Positions 10,826 through 21,885 of a stretch of 64,000 bases of DNA are shown in pieces (within the stretch, counting starts at the first letter, position 1; every line of letters begins with the position of its first letter). Origin of the DNA: Gymnopilus junonius (lineage: Eukaryota; Basidiomycota; Agaricomycetes; Agaricales; Galerinaceae); the NCBI GenBank assembly GCA_015501075.1, contig JADNYJ010000086.1, forward strand, positions 96,561 through 160,560, in the 5' to 3' direction. The notes under the pieces were generated by a model. The model was not told the origin of the DNA. It ran no database searches and saw only the letters and a program-made list of their open reading frames with translations. The translations under genes and the position numbers were made by a program.

Positions 10826-13186
10826 CAAGCTCGATTCTCGATTCTCAACGCTCGCGTCTCTCAAGATCTCAGGCCTGATATCTGATATGTTATCCTACTA
10901 TCCTACTACATTTTTGGATTTCAGGCCTCAGGCCTTAAGCACCACACGCACGTCCCAGGTTCCAATATTCGACCTTCAGCGCCAGTAGCCTGAACCGGCT
11001 GGTAACGCAATACAATGCATGCATATGCTGCTTTCTTTCACCATCCCCCAGTTTAATGGAACCATTCGTACTTATTGCACTCATTCAAAGCTAAGTAGGG
11101 TGTAATGTACACTATGTGCATCATCCCTCGTCCTCATCCATTTCATTCCTCCAGCGAATATTGCACTGCAGAAACGGAGATGGAGATACGACCTCAACCT
11201 CCAATGCTGAACGCTCAGCGCCAATAATCAATTCCATTCCCCCGTCCGGACATTTGACGAGCTGGGCCCAGACGCGGCAGTTGAGGCTGCACCTCAGATT
11301 CGGATGATGGAGGGCGTGAGCCGAGAGAGAAAGAAGGGGGGCTGGCCCTTTGTCCTCTATTCGAGTCATGCTTCCTCGGTCTACTAGGCTGGCGCTGATG
11401 CTGATGCGGGGAATGCGGGTCCTCGTCCATGGAACTCGGAGGATGAGGAGAGAGGCGGGGAGGGAAATGGAGGCAGGCCCGCTTGAGTGTTCTCAGAGGA
11501 GAGAAAATGGAAGGGCGAATGCCGATGGGAGGGTCTTTCTTAGAGTTTCCTGAGTCTGAGCTCCCCTCGTACGTGACGTGCCTCAGGCGTGTTAACGTTG
11601 CTTTGCCTCCCACCATTTTGGTACCTCACGCTGAGGTTGAGGTGTGACTGGTAGCAAGTACCCGTTCCCCAGTTCATGGTCACCGTGTACTTGGGAGGCC
11701 TGTGACTCCAGTTGGCGGCGATGCGCTCTCGTACATGTTGGCTTATACGCATATGTTGCTTCTGCCCAAGTCCACCCTTTCAGAATTCCAACGCCCAGCA
11801 TGGTCCTCGACAATCGATGCACTCGGCACAGCCAGCCGTCGTCCCCAGTGAAATTTTCACCTCGGGGTCGTATTATCAAGAAGGCGCCCTATCTACTTGA
11901 CCGTCGGTTGGCGGCTGTGCGCACAGCAGCTCGAGGGGTATTCAATGCGATACCACGATTGGGAAAAGGATGGCTGGCGTGAAATATGCAGTTCTCATCA
12001 AGGTGGCAAGCTCCAGGTCACACTTGAGTTGCGGTGGGTCTTAACGAGTTCAGCCCTAGCAAGGCTTCAAGCTCTTAAACACTCGATAGCCAAAGTCTGG
12101 CGTTGGATTGCGGACACTTCCTGTCTTGTCTTTTTCCGAACTCCGTACTTCATCTATACCGTCATCTCCGTCTGCTATCTGCCCCTCTTTTCACTTCTAG
12201 TTGCGACTCGACACATGCCCGCCTCTTCCACTCTGCACCGGAGATTCAACGTGTTCGAGTTGCACCTGGTGGGCGGCGTATGCAATCGAGCGCTCTCATT
12301 CAGTTTATCAGCAACGCTCGCATAGAGGACAGACAGCAGGTTCTAGAGGCTGTGGAGCGGAGGAGGCTATGGAGGGCTGTGACGTGGCGGCGAGGGAGGT
12401 TGAGGAGAAAGAGAGAACCTCTCGTGTTGGGTAGGATTTGAAGAGACGGAGATGGACTGCGATAGACATGACGATTCTTAGGACCTGGAGCTCAAGGCTT
12501 CAGGTTTCAAGACCTGAGCTCTGTTGTCAACTGTTACTGCCAGCTACGTTCATTGCGGGCTAGTATGTCGTGCAGGCCCACAGTCACTCTTGTGTCCTCG
12601 ACGACAGTGACTTCAGAGCAAGGCCTCAGGAATCATTCCTCCTCACTTCCTTATCCTTCAGAGACCTCTTTTTCTCCTTGGGAAGGTTCTATGGCGGTGT
12701 GACGTGGGATTCGGAGGGGTTATCATTGTGACGTTGGATAATGTTGGTTGGGTAGGGGGGCGAGGCAGGGCTTATGGAGGGGTTTACGGTAGAGGCGCGC
12801 TGATCATTCCACCTTCAGGTTGTTTCTGTCGTCACCTGTAATCCCTGCTTGTTCATGCTTCGTTTTGTCATCGAATAGAAGGGGATTCGGTGGTGGCTGA
12901 TACTAATAGGGTGTAGCGTAGATTATACCTATGTTTAATCATCCTCCTCCTATGACGCAGTGGTTTCCTGCTTCTGTCGGATATAGGATATGGGACGTCG
13001 ATTCATACGCCAAAATAAAATATGACTACTTTGAAGTCATGTACGAAGGTAATTGATACACATTGATATGGTATAAATCTAGGACGAGAACACAAGAATA
13101 TAAAGTAAGAAATACACAAGGTTATGAGAGTTCTTTTGATGACACAAACTTGCACCGATGCAGTGCAAGGGACAAGGATATTCAAC

Positions 13187-13984
13187 TCAACTGCCAGACA
13201 GATGTGATAAACTGGCATTGTGATTGAACCTCCAGTACTCACCTATTGATACACCTAATTTGGCAGCGATCTGCCGCCTGCGCTCGAGCACCGGTGTTCC
13301 GGGATCCATCGGTGGAAGGCCAAGAAGTGCCGCCGCATTTACACATTTCTGGGCTAGAGAAAATAAGAGAGGATGGTGAGAAATAAGCAACGCAAGACAA
13401 AATGGTCACTTGGTACCTGTAAACGTCATTAACGCGTCTCTGTTCCTGGGAAAGGGATCCGGCAATTGAGCTCCCCATCCATGTAATGGACTGTATAGCG
13501 TGTCCCTGAGGGCCAGCAGTTGCATTCGAAAAAATAATAGGAAGCTCGTCGACTCTTTGCTCCAATACTTGAATTCGCTCAGTAAGACGGTCAACAGAGT
13601 TCACTAGGACGGGAATGTGCGCCACGCCGGCGACTAAAGCTGGGATTGGGGCGATGACAGGTGCTAGTTGTGCTACGTTTGCTGCGATTTGATCAACGGT
13701 GGCTATTAATTGGGCTGCCCAGAGTGGGGCGGCATTGGGACCCGGGGTGTGCGAAAATAGGACGGCCGTCTTGAAAACCTCTGCAGCGCCGACGTCATCG
13801 TTCGTGGCGGCGTGTGAATGACCAGATGCTGCAGTTGATTATGAGTTATAGGAGACAACAGGGACGCAGGATAAATGGAGACTTACAACGGGATGAGCGA
13901 AGACGCTCAATATAGTCGTGGGCGTTAGTGATGTCAGATAGAACAGCAGGATTTGCTGGTACTGGGGGAAGCGGAATTCCAGAA
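13187..13984 (-). CDS. Agaricomycete-specific protein of unknown function (5' exon unresolved)
   Basis: Three coding exons join in phase: 13887-13984, 13410-13828 and 13187-13348; introns are 58 and 61 nt. They encode 225 residues. A Pro-rich start (SGIPLPPVPANPAV) leads to DYIERLRSS, then a long segment (FKTAVLFSHTPGP, ATVDQIAANVAQLAPVIAPI) and a heptad-like stretch (VDRLTERIQVLEQRVDELP). The end is KCVNAAALLGLPPMDPGTPV followed by LERRRQIAAKLGVSI. The closing pattern (Leu-Gly-Leu-Pro, then an Arg-rich helix) recalls a common mushroom family of unknown function. No ATG occurs in frame in the first of these exons, so an upstream exon, perhaps near 14045-14090, is missing. A donor at LGVSI (GTGAGT) could give another C-terminus. 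Confidence 0.62.
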
Positions 13985-14706
13985 CTGTTAGGAGGGGTAC
14001 GAGGGCCATGGTTGATGGAAGGAAACCAGTTCAAAATCGCAAATAACTACAAATACCGGAGCGACCCCTGATCGTCCGAACCTTCGTCTGAGCCAAATCT
14101 CAAACGTCAGTCGTACCGATGAACTTGCATGCTCTTGGTAGGTCAACAACAAGATCTCCGCATGTCCATGCTCAGCACCAGCACCAGCCGACATAGCGCC
14201 CTCGTATGTCGCTCAAGCCCCAGCCTACTTACTCGTCCGCTCCCTCCCACTCCGATCTCACACACCATCCAGAGGGCAATCCATCTGAGACCAACCCACA
14301 ATCCTCAGAAGCCGCAGCGATCACCCAGTCTCCCGAGCGCCTAGCACCCGGCACCAACAGGCAACACTGGCGCACAATCGTACTTACGCAATCGCATCCA
14401 TCCCGACGCGTCTTTGCGTTCCAACTTCCAGGGTTGCTTGTCCCCTCCAGCTTCGTTCAACTTCAAAGTCATAGTAACTCGCTCCACCCTATTCTTCCTT
14501 TCATTAAATCCACTCTAGGTGTACCTGGGAGCCGGGTAGGGTCCAGCGGAGGGAGCACCTCGAGCGTCAAATCTAACATTTCAAACCTCAGCTTCAGGAG
14601 TCGAGCAGAGTCGACGTTGAGCGCTTGAACACTTGAGAGGCACGGCCGACTTGGCTGGGAAGTTGGAAGAGCAGGCGAGGGATTGCGATAAGGGTCTAGA
14701 TTCATG

Positions 14707-14780
14707 CTCAAGCTTCAAGATTCAAATATTCAAGATTCAGGGCTTCAAGATTCAAGGTTCAAGGATTCAAACTCAGGATC
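14707..14780 (+). repeat. (ATTCAAG)n imperfect repeat
   Basis: Units such as CTTCAAGATTCAA and GATTCAGGGCTTCAAG follow each other with small changes. Confidence 0.7.
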
Positions 14781-15289
14781 ATCGTTCGTTGTTCACAGCA
14801 CCAACCGTCCTCCACCAACGTCTTTCGAGTCTTGAGTCCTTGCGCTCACACTCGCTCCACGCTCCTCTACTCCCACTCGTACACCCACTCCATACACCCA
14901 GGATGGAGGAAGGAGAAGCAGAAGCAGACGGTAGCGCTATGTGTAGAAGGTGCAATGCGGTGCGAAGACGACCTACAGCCTACGATTGCAACATGTTCAT
15001 CCTCGCTGCTCCTGCTCAGTGTTGGTACTAGCAGGAGGATGTCCCTGTTTCCTTCTCTCTTCACTCCTCACTCCTGCGTCTTCACCTCTTCACTCCAGCA
15101 TCTTTACTGGAGTGTTGGAGTCAGCCAGGAGCCAGAGGTCTTAACCGCCCTCGCCGAGGTTCGGGACCTTGCGCGTACGCATACGCTCCCAGCCCTCTCG
15201 GAAGCTCGACGTTCAAGGGCGGGGCGGGCGCCGTGTCGTGTCGTTGGCCGTTGGTCGTTGTGTCGTTGTGTCGTACCTTCGAGCCCTTT

Positions 15290-15590
15290 GGAGTAGTATG
15301 AAGGGTGAGGGATGAGGAATAGAAGATGGAGGATGGAGGATGGAGGATGAAGGTGACGATGAAGACGACGATGACGCCAGCGTCGTTCATACGCAGGACC
15401 GGTGTCGGTGCTGAGCGGTGAGGGAAGGAGGACGTTGTGGAAGAGGACAGGAGGTTGTGGGTGGATCTGGTGAGGGGAAAGGATTCAATGTTCATCCTTG
15501 AGTTGCAAGATCTCAAAGGTTCAAACCAGGCCAGCCCTCCACACGGTGATTTGATTTTGGATTATCATCATCGCCGCCGCCGCTGCCGCC
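15290..15590 (+). repeat. Diverged long repeat, copy 1
   Basis: GGATGGAGGATGGAGGATG-type start, then GAGGTTGTGGGTGG..GAGGGGAAAGG, then AAACCAGGCCAGCCC and GATTTTGGATTATCATCATC. The second half parallels the copy at 16860-17110 (ACCAGACCAGCCCC, then TTTGGATTATCATCG). Confidence 0.45.
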
Positions 15591-15826
15591 AGCACTAGCA
15601 GTAGCTGCTTGAGCTCAGAACTCGGACTTGGACGCCGTACCTCTGAAAATTTCGCGCTTCGCTTCGAGTTTCTTCAAGTCCTACAGTAAGACCCAAGTTT
15701 CGATTATGCACCAGCACCTGACAGTGACATTCACTCGTCATGTCCACACCCAGCATTAATAGGATTCAGCATCATGCAAGCACGAACATCCTCCATTCAT
15801 CAACGTCCAAGCCTATTGCTGCCGTT

Positions 15827-15857
15827 GCCCATCGCCCATCGCCCATCGCCCATCGCC
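15827..15857 (+). repeat. (GCCCATC)n tandem repeat, about 4.4 copies
   Basis: Perfect heptamer copies GCCCATCGCCCATC are directly visible. Confidence 0.85.
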
Positions 15858-16859
15858 ACTCTTGAGCCCCTCCTCCCCCGTTTTGCTCGACTGCTCCTGC
15901 TCACGGGAATCTCCCTCTCCCCTCTTTCATTTTCATGTCTTCCACGTCGTCTAGTGTCAGTGGAGAAGAGAAGGGTAACGGTAACCTCGAGCTTCGAGCT
16001 TCAAGCTCCAAGGGTCCAAGATTATTCCCTCCATGCGCCTTTCAAGCTCCGGGTTCACATTTCACATTTCACATTTAAACTGCCAATTCTCAAAGTCGAA
16101 TCTGAACCTGATTCTAATTCTGAATCATTTCACCCCCCTCCACCTGCCAAAAATGGACCCGAGATTCAGATTCAGACAGGAACGCGACACCATGCTTCAG
16201 TCCTCTCTGCCGTCGTCGCTTTTGCTTGGCGGTGCTATTCTTAGTGGTGCTGATGCTATTCGGGTACTGTACTTGGTGCCTCGGCGGTTGGAACTTGGAT
16301 GATGGGATGCAATAGGGAGATTGAGACGATGGTTGGAGGCTAGGAGGAATGGGGTGGAGGAGAGGGGTTCGAGGGGTGTCGTGGCTCGATCGACTCCTTT
16401 GAGGCTTTGAGCTTTGAGCTTCACGCTTCACATGGGCAGAGTCTTGGGGTGGGGGGTGTGGGGGGTGTTTGCGTATGGGGCTTCGAGCTATGTATCTTCC
16501 AGCGACCTCATCTTCATCCTCGACCTCGAAGATGGCAGTATTAGCAGCCGCAGTGCACGCTGCTCGTCATCGCGGTAATGGTGCTTTCAACTCCGACTCT
16601 GACTCAATGTCAACGTCAACGTCGACCTCACTCTCAACCTTGACCTCAACCTCAAAACTCAACATCATCCTTGACCTCAAGCTCAAAACTCAGCGTCCAC
16701 CTCTAGTGGTGGCGTTTTTCATCGCTCTGGAAGGTCCTTCAGCGATAGCGTGGAAATTCCAGTTCTCATTCTCAAAATTTTAACATGCGGCATTGCGCGT
16801 AGCGAGCGATGTTAGGATGTGTTAGGGAGAGGGGGGATGGTTCTGAATCGTGGAAAATC

Positions 16860-17110
16860 ATGACGAGGATTACGATTGGGGTGGAGTGGAGTGAGGGTGG
16901 GGGGAGGAGGAGGAGGAGGAGGAGGAGGAGGATTTTTTGTCCAGGATGCTTGGGCGTGGGGAAGGAACTTCAAAAGGGGAAAAGTCATTGTTGTAGAAGG
17001 AGGAGAGGAGATTGTGGAAGGACCTGAAGAGAGGAAAAAGTTTCGTCCTCTGGTTCACACCAGACCAGCCCCGCTGCGGCGGGGCGACTTTGGATTATCA
17101 TCGTTATCAC
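16860..17110 (+). repeat. Diverged long repeat, copy 2
   Basis: Shares GACGAGGATTACGAT, a GGA run, TTTTTTGTCCAGGATGCT, GAGGAAGGAAC-like and TCAAAAG..GAAAAGTC blocks in the same order with copy 3 at 18135-18300. Blocks upstream of the two copies also match (16380 and 17857: GGTGTCGTGG..TCGA..CTTT), so the duplication unit is 1.3-1.5 kb. Confidence 0.6.
16902..16932 (+). repeat. (GGA)n microsatellite
   Basis: An unbroken run of about ten GGA triplets, longer than the equivalent run in the sister repeat at about 18185. Confidence 0.9.
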
Positions 17111-17481
17111 CGCCACTTACAACCATCGCCAGCGGCACCAGCACCAGCACCAGCACCGACGGAGGCGGCGCCGGCGGTGGTTTGGAACTTGAGCTTGGAA
17201 GCCGGAGCACGATAAAGCTTCGCCTCACTTTCATCCGATGATAGCTCGTCATGCCCATGTCTGCGAGCTTGGACCTTTTGAAGGTGGAGGCCGACACGAG
17301 CGTGGATGGGTCTGCCGGTGCTTAGTGCTAGTACTGGGCATGAACATGGGCACCTGTCTCCTCTTTTACTCGATCGCTCACTAGCACTTCTCATATCTTT
17401 CACCTTTCACCTTTCACCCGTCCTCATCGTCAATCGTCAACGTCATCGTTCAGTGGAGAAGTCACCTAACGGTTCAAAGTT

Positions 17482-17517
17482 GAATCCGAATCCAAATCCA
17501 AATCCAAATCCAAATCC
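17482..17517 (+). repeat. (AATCCA)n microsatellite
   Basis: AATCCGAATCCAAATCCA and further hexamers, about six copies. Confidence 0.85.
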
Positions 17518-18134
17518 TTGCGCCTCATGGATGGATTAGAACTGTGAATGTGACCTAACCACGACACTATAGACTAGACTCTAGTCCTCTGCGCCGGCGC
17601 GCTGGTGTCGAGATGCGACCTGCGTGAGGTTGAGGCTGAGGTTGATTGGCGTTGCTGGTGTGTTGTACTTGATGCTCGGTTCACTGTGCTCGGTGTTTGG
17701 TGTTTGGTGTTTGGAAGGTGGAGGGCGGTGGTGATACGGGCTGAGTTGATGTGGGATGAGGCATTACGGGCTGATGCACAACAGGCTGAGGCACAACAGG
17801 CTGAGTCCAATGTGAGCTGGGCGATGCTCAGAGGCAGGTGTCTAAGAGAAGGCTTGATGGTGTCGTGGTTCGACTTCTTTAAGCTTCGCACTTCAAAATA
17901 TGATCTCAGCCTCGACCTCGTTCTCATCATCACCATCATCAGCGGGCGCTGGTTCGCCATTGCGTTAATGGCACCCTCACTCAGACCCGGACTCAACCTC
18001 CACCTCAAGCTTGACACGTTTATTGCGTTCTGCTGATATCTTGGCCTGGCTTCAGAGACGGCTCGAGCTCGAACTTGGGTTTGGGTATGCGGGCGATGCT
18101 GCGCTGGTGATTGGTGATTGAAGATTGAAGATTG

Positions 18135-18300
18135 AAGATAGTGGACGAGGATTACGATCGGGATCTGGTGGATGAGGGTGGGAAAGGAGGAGGAGGAGGA
18201 CTTTTTGTCCAGGATGCTCGAGCGTGAGGAAGGAACATCAAAAGAGGAAAGGTCGTTGGTTGGGTAGTTAATCCCTTCCTCAATGTCCTCCTCAACCTCA
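18135..18300 (+). repeat. Diverged long repeat, copy 3
   Basis: GACGAGGATTACGATCGGGA, GGAGGAGGAGGAC, TTTTTGTCCAGGATGCTCGA and GAAGGAACATCAAAAG correspond in order to copy 2, with roughly 80 percent identity by eye. Confidence 0.6.
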
Positions 18301-20559
18301 AGCGCGAGTACAAGCACAAGTTTGTGGTACTCCAGAGCCGCAGCAAAGCTACAAGTTGGGAGCATTCAAACTCGAGCTCAGTGCGCAGTGCGCAGTGCTC
18401 AATTTCCGGCTCTGTAGCCTCCCTCAATCCATCACCTATAGGTTTATTCCACCCACGCTATTCTATGATACGGCTTTCCAGACGCGAGAGATAGTCCAAA
18501 CTCCAGCGACGTATGTTTTCGCCTTCCTAGTCCATCTGCATACCTCAACTCTAGTCGGGCGACACCTCTCTCCTCTCTATTCTATTCTTGCGCTGCATTT
18601 CGCAACCAAAGCGTACAAGGCATTCCTCCTCCTCCTCCTCGGGCCAGTGGGAACGGAGGTGTAGCCTCAGTGCCCAGCTCCGACTCCGTCGTTCATAATG
18701 GATTTGCAGCCTGCTTTGCTGTAGCAGTTGCGGTCCCACCTTGCCTGGGTGGCGAATGTTTCGGGGGGGTCGCTCTTTCGTTCCCAGTTACAAGTTCCGA
18801 GTTCCAAAGCGCCAAATTTCCAAGCCCTTGTCCTCGACCCGGATTTCGAATCTTTGATCTACCCAATCTTTGGCTATGCGTTTGTGCACGTGTAGCTCAA
18901 ATGGGATCATGAGTTGCCGGCCATTCTAGGAGGGCTAGGAGGGATGAGAGTATGATCAAAATGAAGATGATGGAAGCTTAGTAGAGCATGTTGATTGGGG
19001 AAAGAGGTAGCGATGAGATGCGGAGGGGAATTGTAGCTCATCGTGGGTTCCGGTGCGGTCCCGCTTTCCCTCCTCCGATTTCCCCGTCACACACGCAAAA
19101 TATGCTCCAACGAGTTCTTAACTTGCTCTTCTCCTTCCTCGACCTACCCTCAGGCTTCAGCTAGTGTGGAACCACCTTCAACGTGTTCGAGCTCGCACTT
19201 GGCTGGCTGCGTCTGTGATTGCAGGCTCTCACTCGTTAGATTCAGTTTGGCGTGACACTGTGACGTGTGACGTGTTCATGACGGAGGATAAGCCCTAGGA
19301 AGACTTGAGGAAGGCGAACGACCTGGTTGGAGCTTGAAGGGAGCAGAAGGAGGAGCATTTGGTTTGTAATGGTCGCTCTTCTCCTCAGCTGTGCTCCTCG
19401 TCCTCCTCAGCTCAGGTTCCTCAACGAAACTCTCGACATGTATTCCACGTCGGCAGCTACCTGCATCTGTCATCTACTTGCTTGCAAGATCTCCATCGAC
19501 ACCCTGGAGCTATCCAAAGAGTCCAAAATTTATATATTTCAATTGGCTTGCTTGTCAAATCAACGTCGGACCTTATCCTTCCAGGAGAAGGCGTTGGGGC
19601 AAAGAGAGGGAAGTGGGTTACAACTGGAGCACCGAGGATGCGATGGGCTACTGTTTTGCGCTATGGGCCTTTTAGCAGCTAATGTTAACGTTGTAGGACC
19701 CCCAGTGCTAGTTGTACGAACGGTACACCCGTCAATCCCTCCTTTGCTGGTACTGGAGGGTACGGAAGAGATTTTGAGAATTGAGAGATTTACGAACAGT
19801 AGGGCTGGGAGATACGTCTTAGGATCTTGCTTTTTGGTATGATGAGTTCGCCATTTGGTGGTTTTCTTTGCGCCGCTGACGCGACTATTGTTCAGACACA
19901 ACATTACCGTCAAGCCCCAGGAGTCGCACATCATCACTCTCTTCTTCCGCTTTTGAGAATGGTAAGTCCTGGATCTTGTCTTTGACAACTTTCTCCACGC
20001 TGAGAAAAATCGCCGTCCAGTCTTTACACCACCGGGTTCATCATCGTGACAGAGCTTCAGGGCCTTAAAGCCTTAAGTTTCTACTTGTCAATCCGGTTGC
20101 GTATGAGCGGTGGTGATCTACATGTACTCAACTGTGCTCATTGGCGCCACCTCTCTGACATTATGCATGTACTTTCAATCATATTGTAGCAGCATCCGCT
20201 GGAGGTATTCAAAGCAGGTCAAAATTTAGAATTGGTGCATCTGCGAATTTTGACGACTTGATGTACCTGACATTACTCCAGCGGGTAGGCTGCGTGCGGA
20301 AGGAACTTTTTGTCCTCTTATGTGCCCTCCACTTCCTCTCTGAAAAACAAATACCATATCGACAATTGGCCCGATGAAGGCCAATTCACGTCACGTGATT
20401 AAGCGCAGTCCGCGCGACGCGTCAGTTGGTTATTCTTTAGATCCTTTCACCTTTTCAACTTGGCCAGTATTGTTTATCGCGTCAAAGGGGTGGCCCAATT
20501 TCCTTTCCAAGTAGTTTTTAAGAGAATACGCTGGGGTAACCTACGGTTATTGTTCCTTT

Positions 20560-20570
20560 TATATATTTAA
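20560..20570 (+). promoter_or_regulatory. TATA-like box upstream of the zinc-finger gene
   Basis: TATATATTTAA lies about 110 bp before the ATG at 20678. This spacing allows a leader of roughly 80 nt. Confidence 0.45.
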
Positions 20571-20677
20571 GCGGACGCTGCCCCGCCACTCTAGCGCGCA
20601 AATTCCATTTTGGTTTCATTCAGCCGTCTGACATCATTTCCTCCCCAACCCCTTACTCGCCCATATTCCTCTGTACC

Positions 20678-21339
20678 ATGGATGCAATGCACATGTGGGT
20701 CTATATAGCTATTTAACTTCTACTGTGTTTTGCTTAGGATCATTCTTCCAGTCCTTCTTCGCCTACTTACAGAATTATTGCCCAAAAGTACGATGAGTAT
20801 CTCAGTGATAGGTATTATGACTCATGTTTTGCCAATAATAAAATCTCATGCTTTGGTGTAGAGATCAAGGTCATTCGCCGAGGTTGGGGTCTTCTTTGAC
20901 ACGACTTGCTGCTCCCTCCAGCCCTTCCTCATCCAGGTACTTTCCTTTTATCAGCCTTTTTTTGATACTCCAGTTAACTCTTTCTAACGGAAGGTCATCA
21001 CGACCAAAAATATATCTTCACTCTCTAAAGCGCGTGAAGACGGATAAAAAGACCATTTGCCAATGGGAGGGCTGCGGTGCTGTTATCGATAGTTCGAGAA
21101 CGGGCCTAAGCGTCCACTTGACGAAAGTCCATGGTCTTGACTTATCCAGGAATGACTTGAAGTGCCTTTGGGGCTCATGCGACAGCACCGACTGTTTCTT
21201 CGGGGACAGTATGTCTAAGCATATCCGACGTGATCATTTGGAGTTGGAAACTGTAATATGCACACTCTGCGGCCAAGCGACATCAGCATTTCCTATTCAC
21301 GTACGTGAATATCACCGGGAAGCGAGGGTTATTGGCTGA
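20678..21339 (+). CDS. Small C2H2 zinc-finger protein, 4 exons, 165 aa
   Basis: Exons: 20678-20694, 20752-20811, 20862-20936, 20994-21339; introns 57, 50 and 57 nt. Only the acceptor at 20751 keeps frame after exon 1. The N-terminal 45 residues are Ser/Pro-rich (HIPSSPTYRI, SSLTRLAAPSSPSSS). Three Cys/His modules follow: CQWEGC with HLTKVH, CLWGSC with HIRRDH, and CTLC with HVREYH, each with 9-13 residues between the Cys and His pairs. Compact proteins of this kind are frequent in agaricomycetes. A DNA-binding role is likely but unproven. No coupling to the neighbouring genes is evident. Confidence 0.8.
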
Positions 21340-21885
21340 AGTGCAATATATTTCCTGGTTGCTTTTTCTTTGTGTGGCCTCTGCGCATGCTCTTTGATTT
21401 AATAGCTTGTATTTTATAATATGGTATACCATAGTCGACTTTATATGCGATTAATTACTTGCGATTCAGACGTGATAGTGTATGGCGAAATTTATCTAAG
21501 CCACCGGGCACCAGGCTGTGACTTATAAATAGAAAATACCCTGGTTCTACGTCGTGAATAGTCCTCTTCAAGACTTGATATCTGCGCAGCACTCACTCTT
21601 TAATCCTTGAATTTTGGCTGTCGTTTTGATGTACAGAAAAGCTAAAACAGGAATATATCCGCATTGGCAACAATTGGTTCGCACGATGCAAAGACGACTC
21701 CGAGTTATGATCAACCATGAACAACCTCGACTCCTACTTACCTCGAACGTGAACTGCAGTTTATATTTCGAGTGAGCAGACACGCCCGTCTTCCCTAAAA
21801 ACACTAACGATGCTTATTGCCTGTGGTTTAGGACCGATAAAGTTTTCTCATTGGTTGACTCTTGCCTAGCTCTCACAGGGTTATC
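21340..21885. other. Intergenic region between zinc-finger and acyltransferase genes
   Basis: AT-rich 3' flank of the zinc-finger gene followed by the upstream region of the next gene. No gene, RNA or repeat is recognised. Confidence 0.3.

Larger units (their letters stand above)
9400..19400. repeat. 10-kb low-complexity region of CTTCAA / CTCAAC / GGA-like motifs
   Basis: Nearly the whole stretch is built from degenerate short words: TTCAAG, CTCAAC, CTTCAAC, ATTCAAG, GGAGGA, TCGTCATC. CpGs are frequent, unlike the transposon half. Long open frames on both strands are by-products of repeats lacking stops and encode Leu/His, Ser/Pro or Asp/Glu-rich nonsense. Diverged longer repeats recur at 15.3, 16.9 and 18.1 kb. 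One real gene lies inside (13187-13984, minus). Its origin is unknown; no centromeric or telomeric hallmark is visible. Confidence 0.6.

Noticed and set aside
11215..11879. Overlapping minus-strand frames of 133 and 95 aa
   Set aside because: They overlap each other in different frames within low-complexity DNA and have no recognisable segment.
14206..16302. Long plus-strand Ser/Pro-rich frames
   Set aside because: Compositional by-products of CTCAAC/TTCAAG words; both strands are similarly open.
17130..17165. CRISPR-like or tandem array from ACCAGC repeats
   Set aside because: A simple microsatellite without spacers; CRISPR arrays are not expected in a fungal nucleus.
21862..21885. Longer acyltransferase start
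   Set aside because: The extension would need a TTG start; the first ATG is at 21886 and the upstream residues look non-coding.
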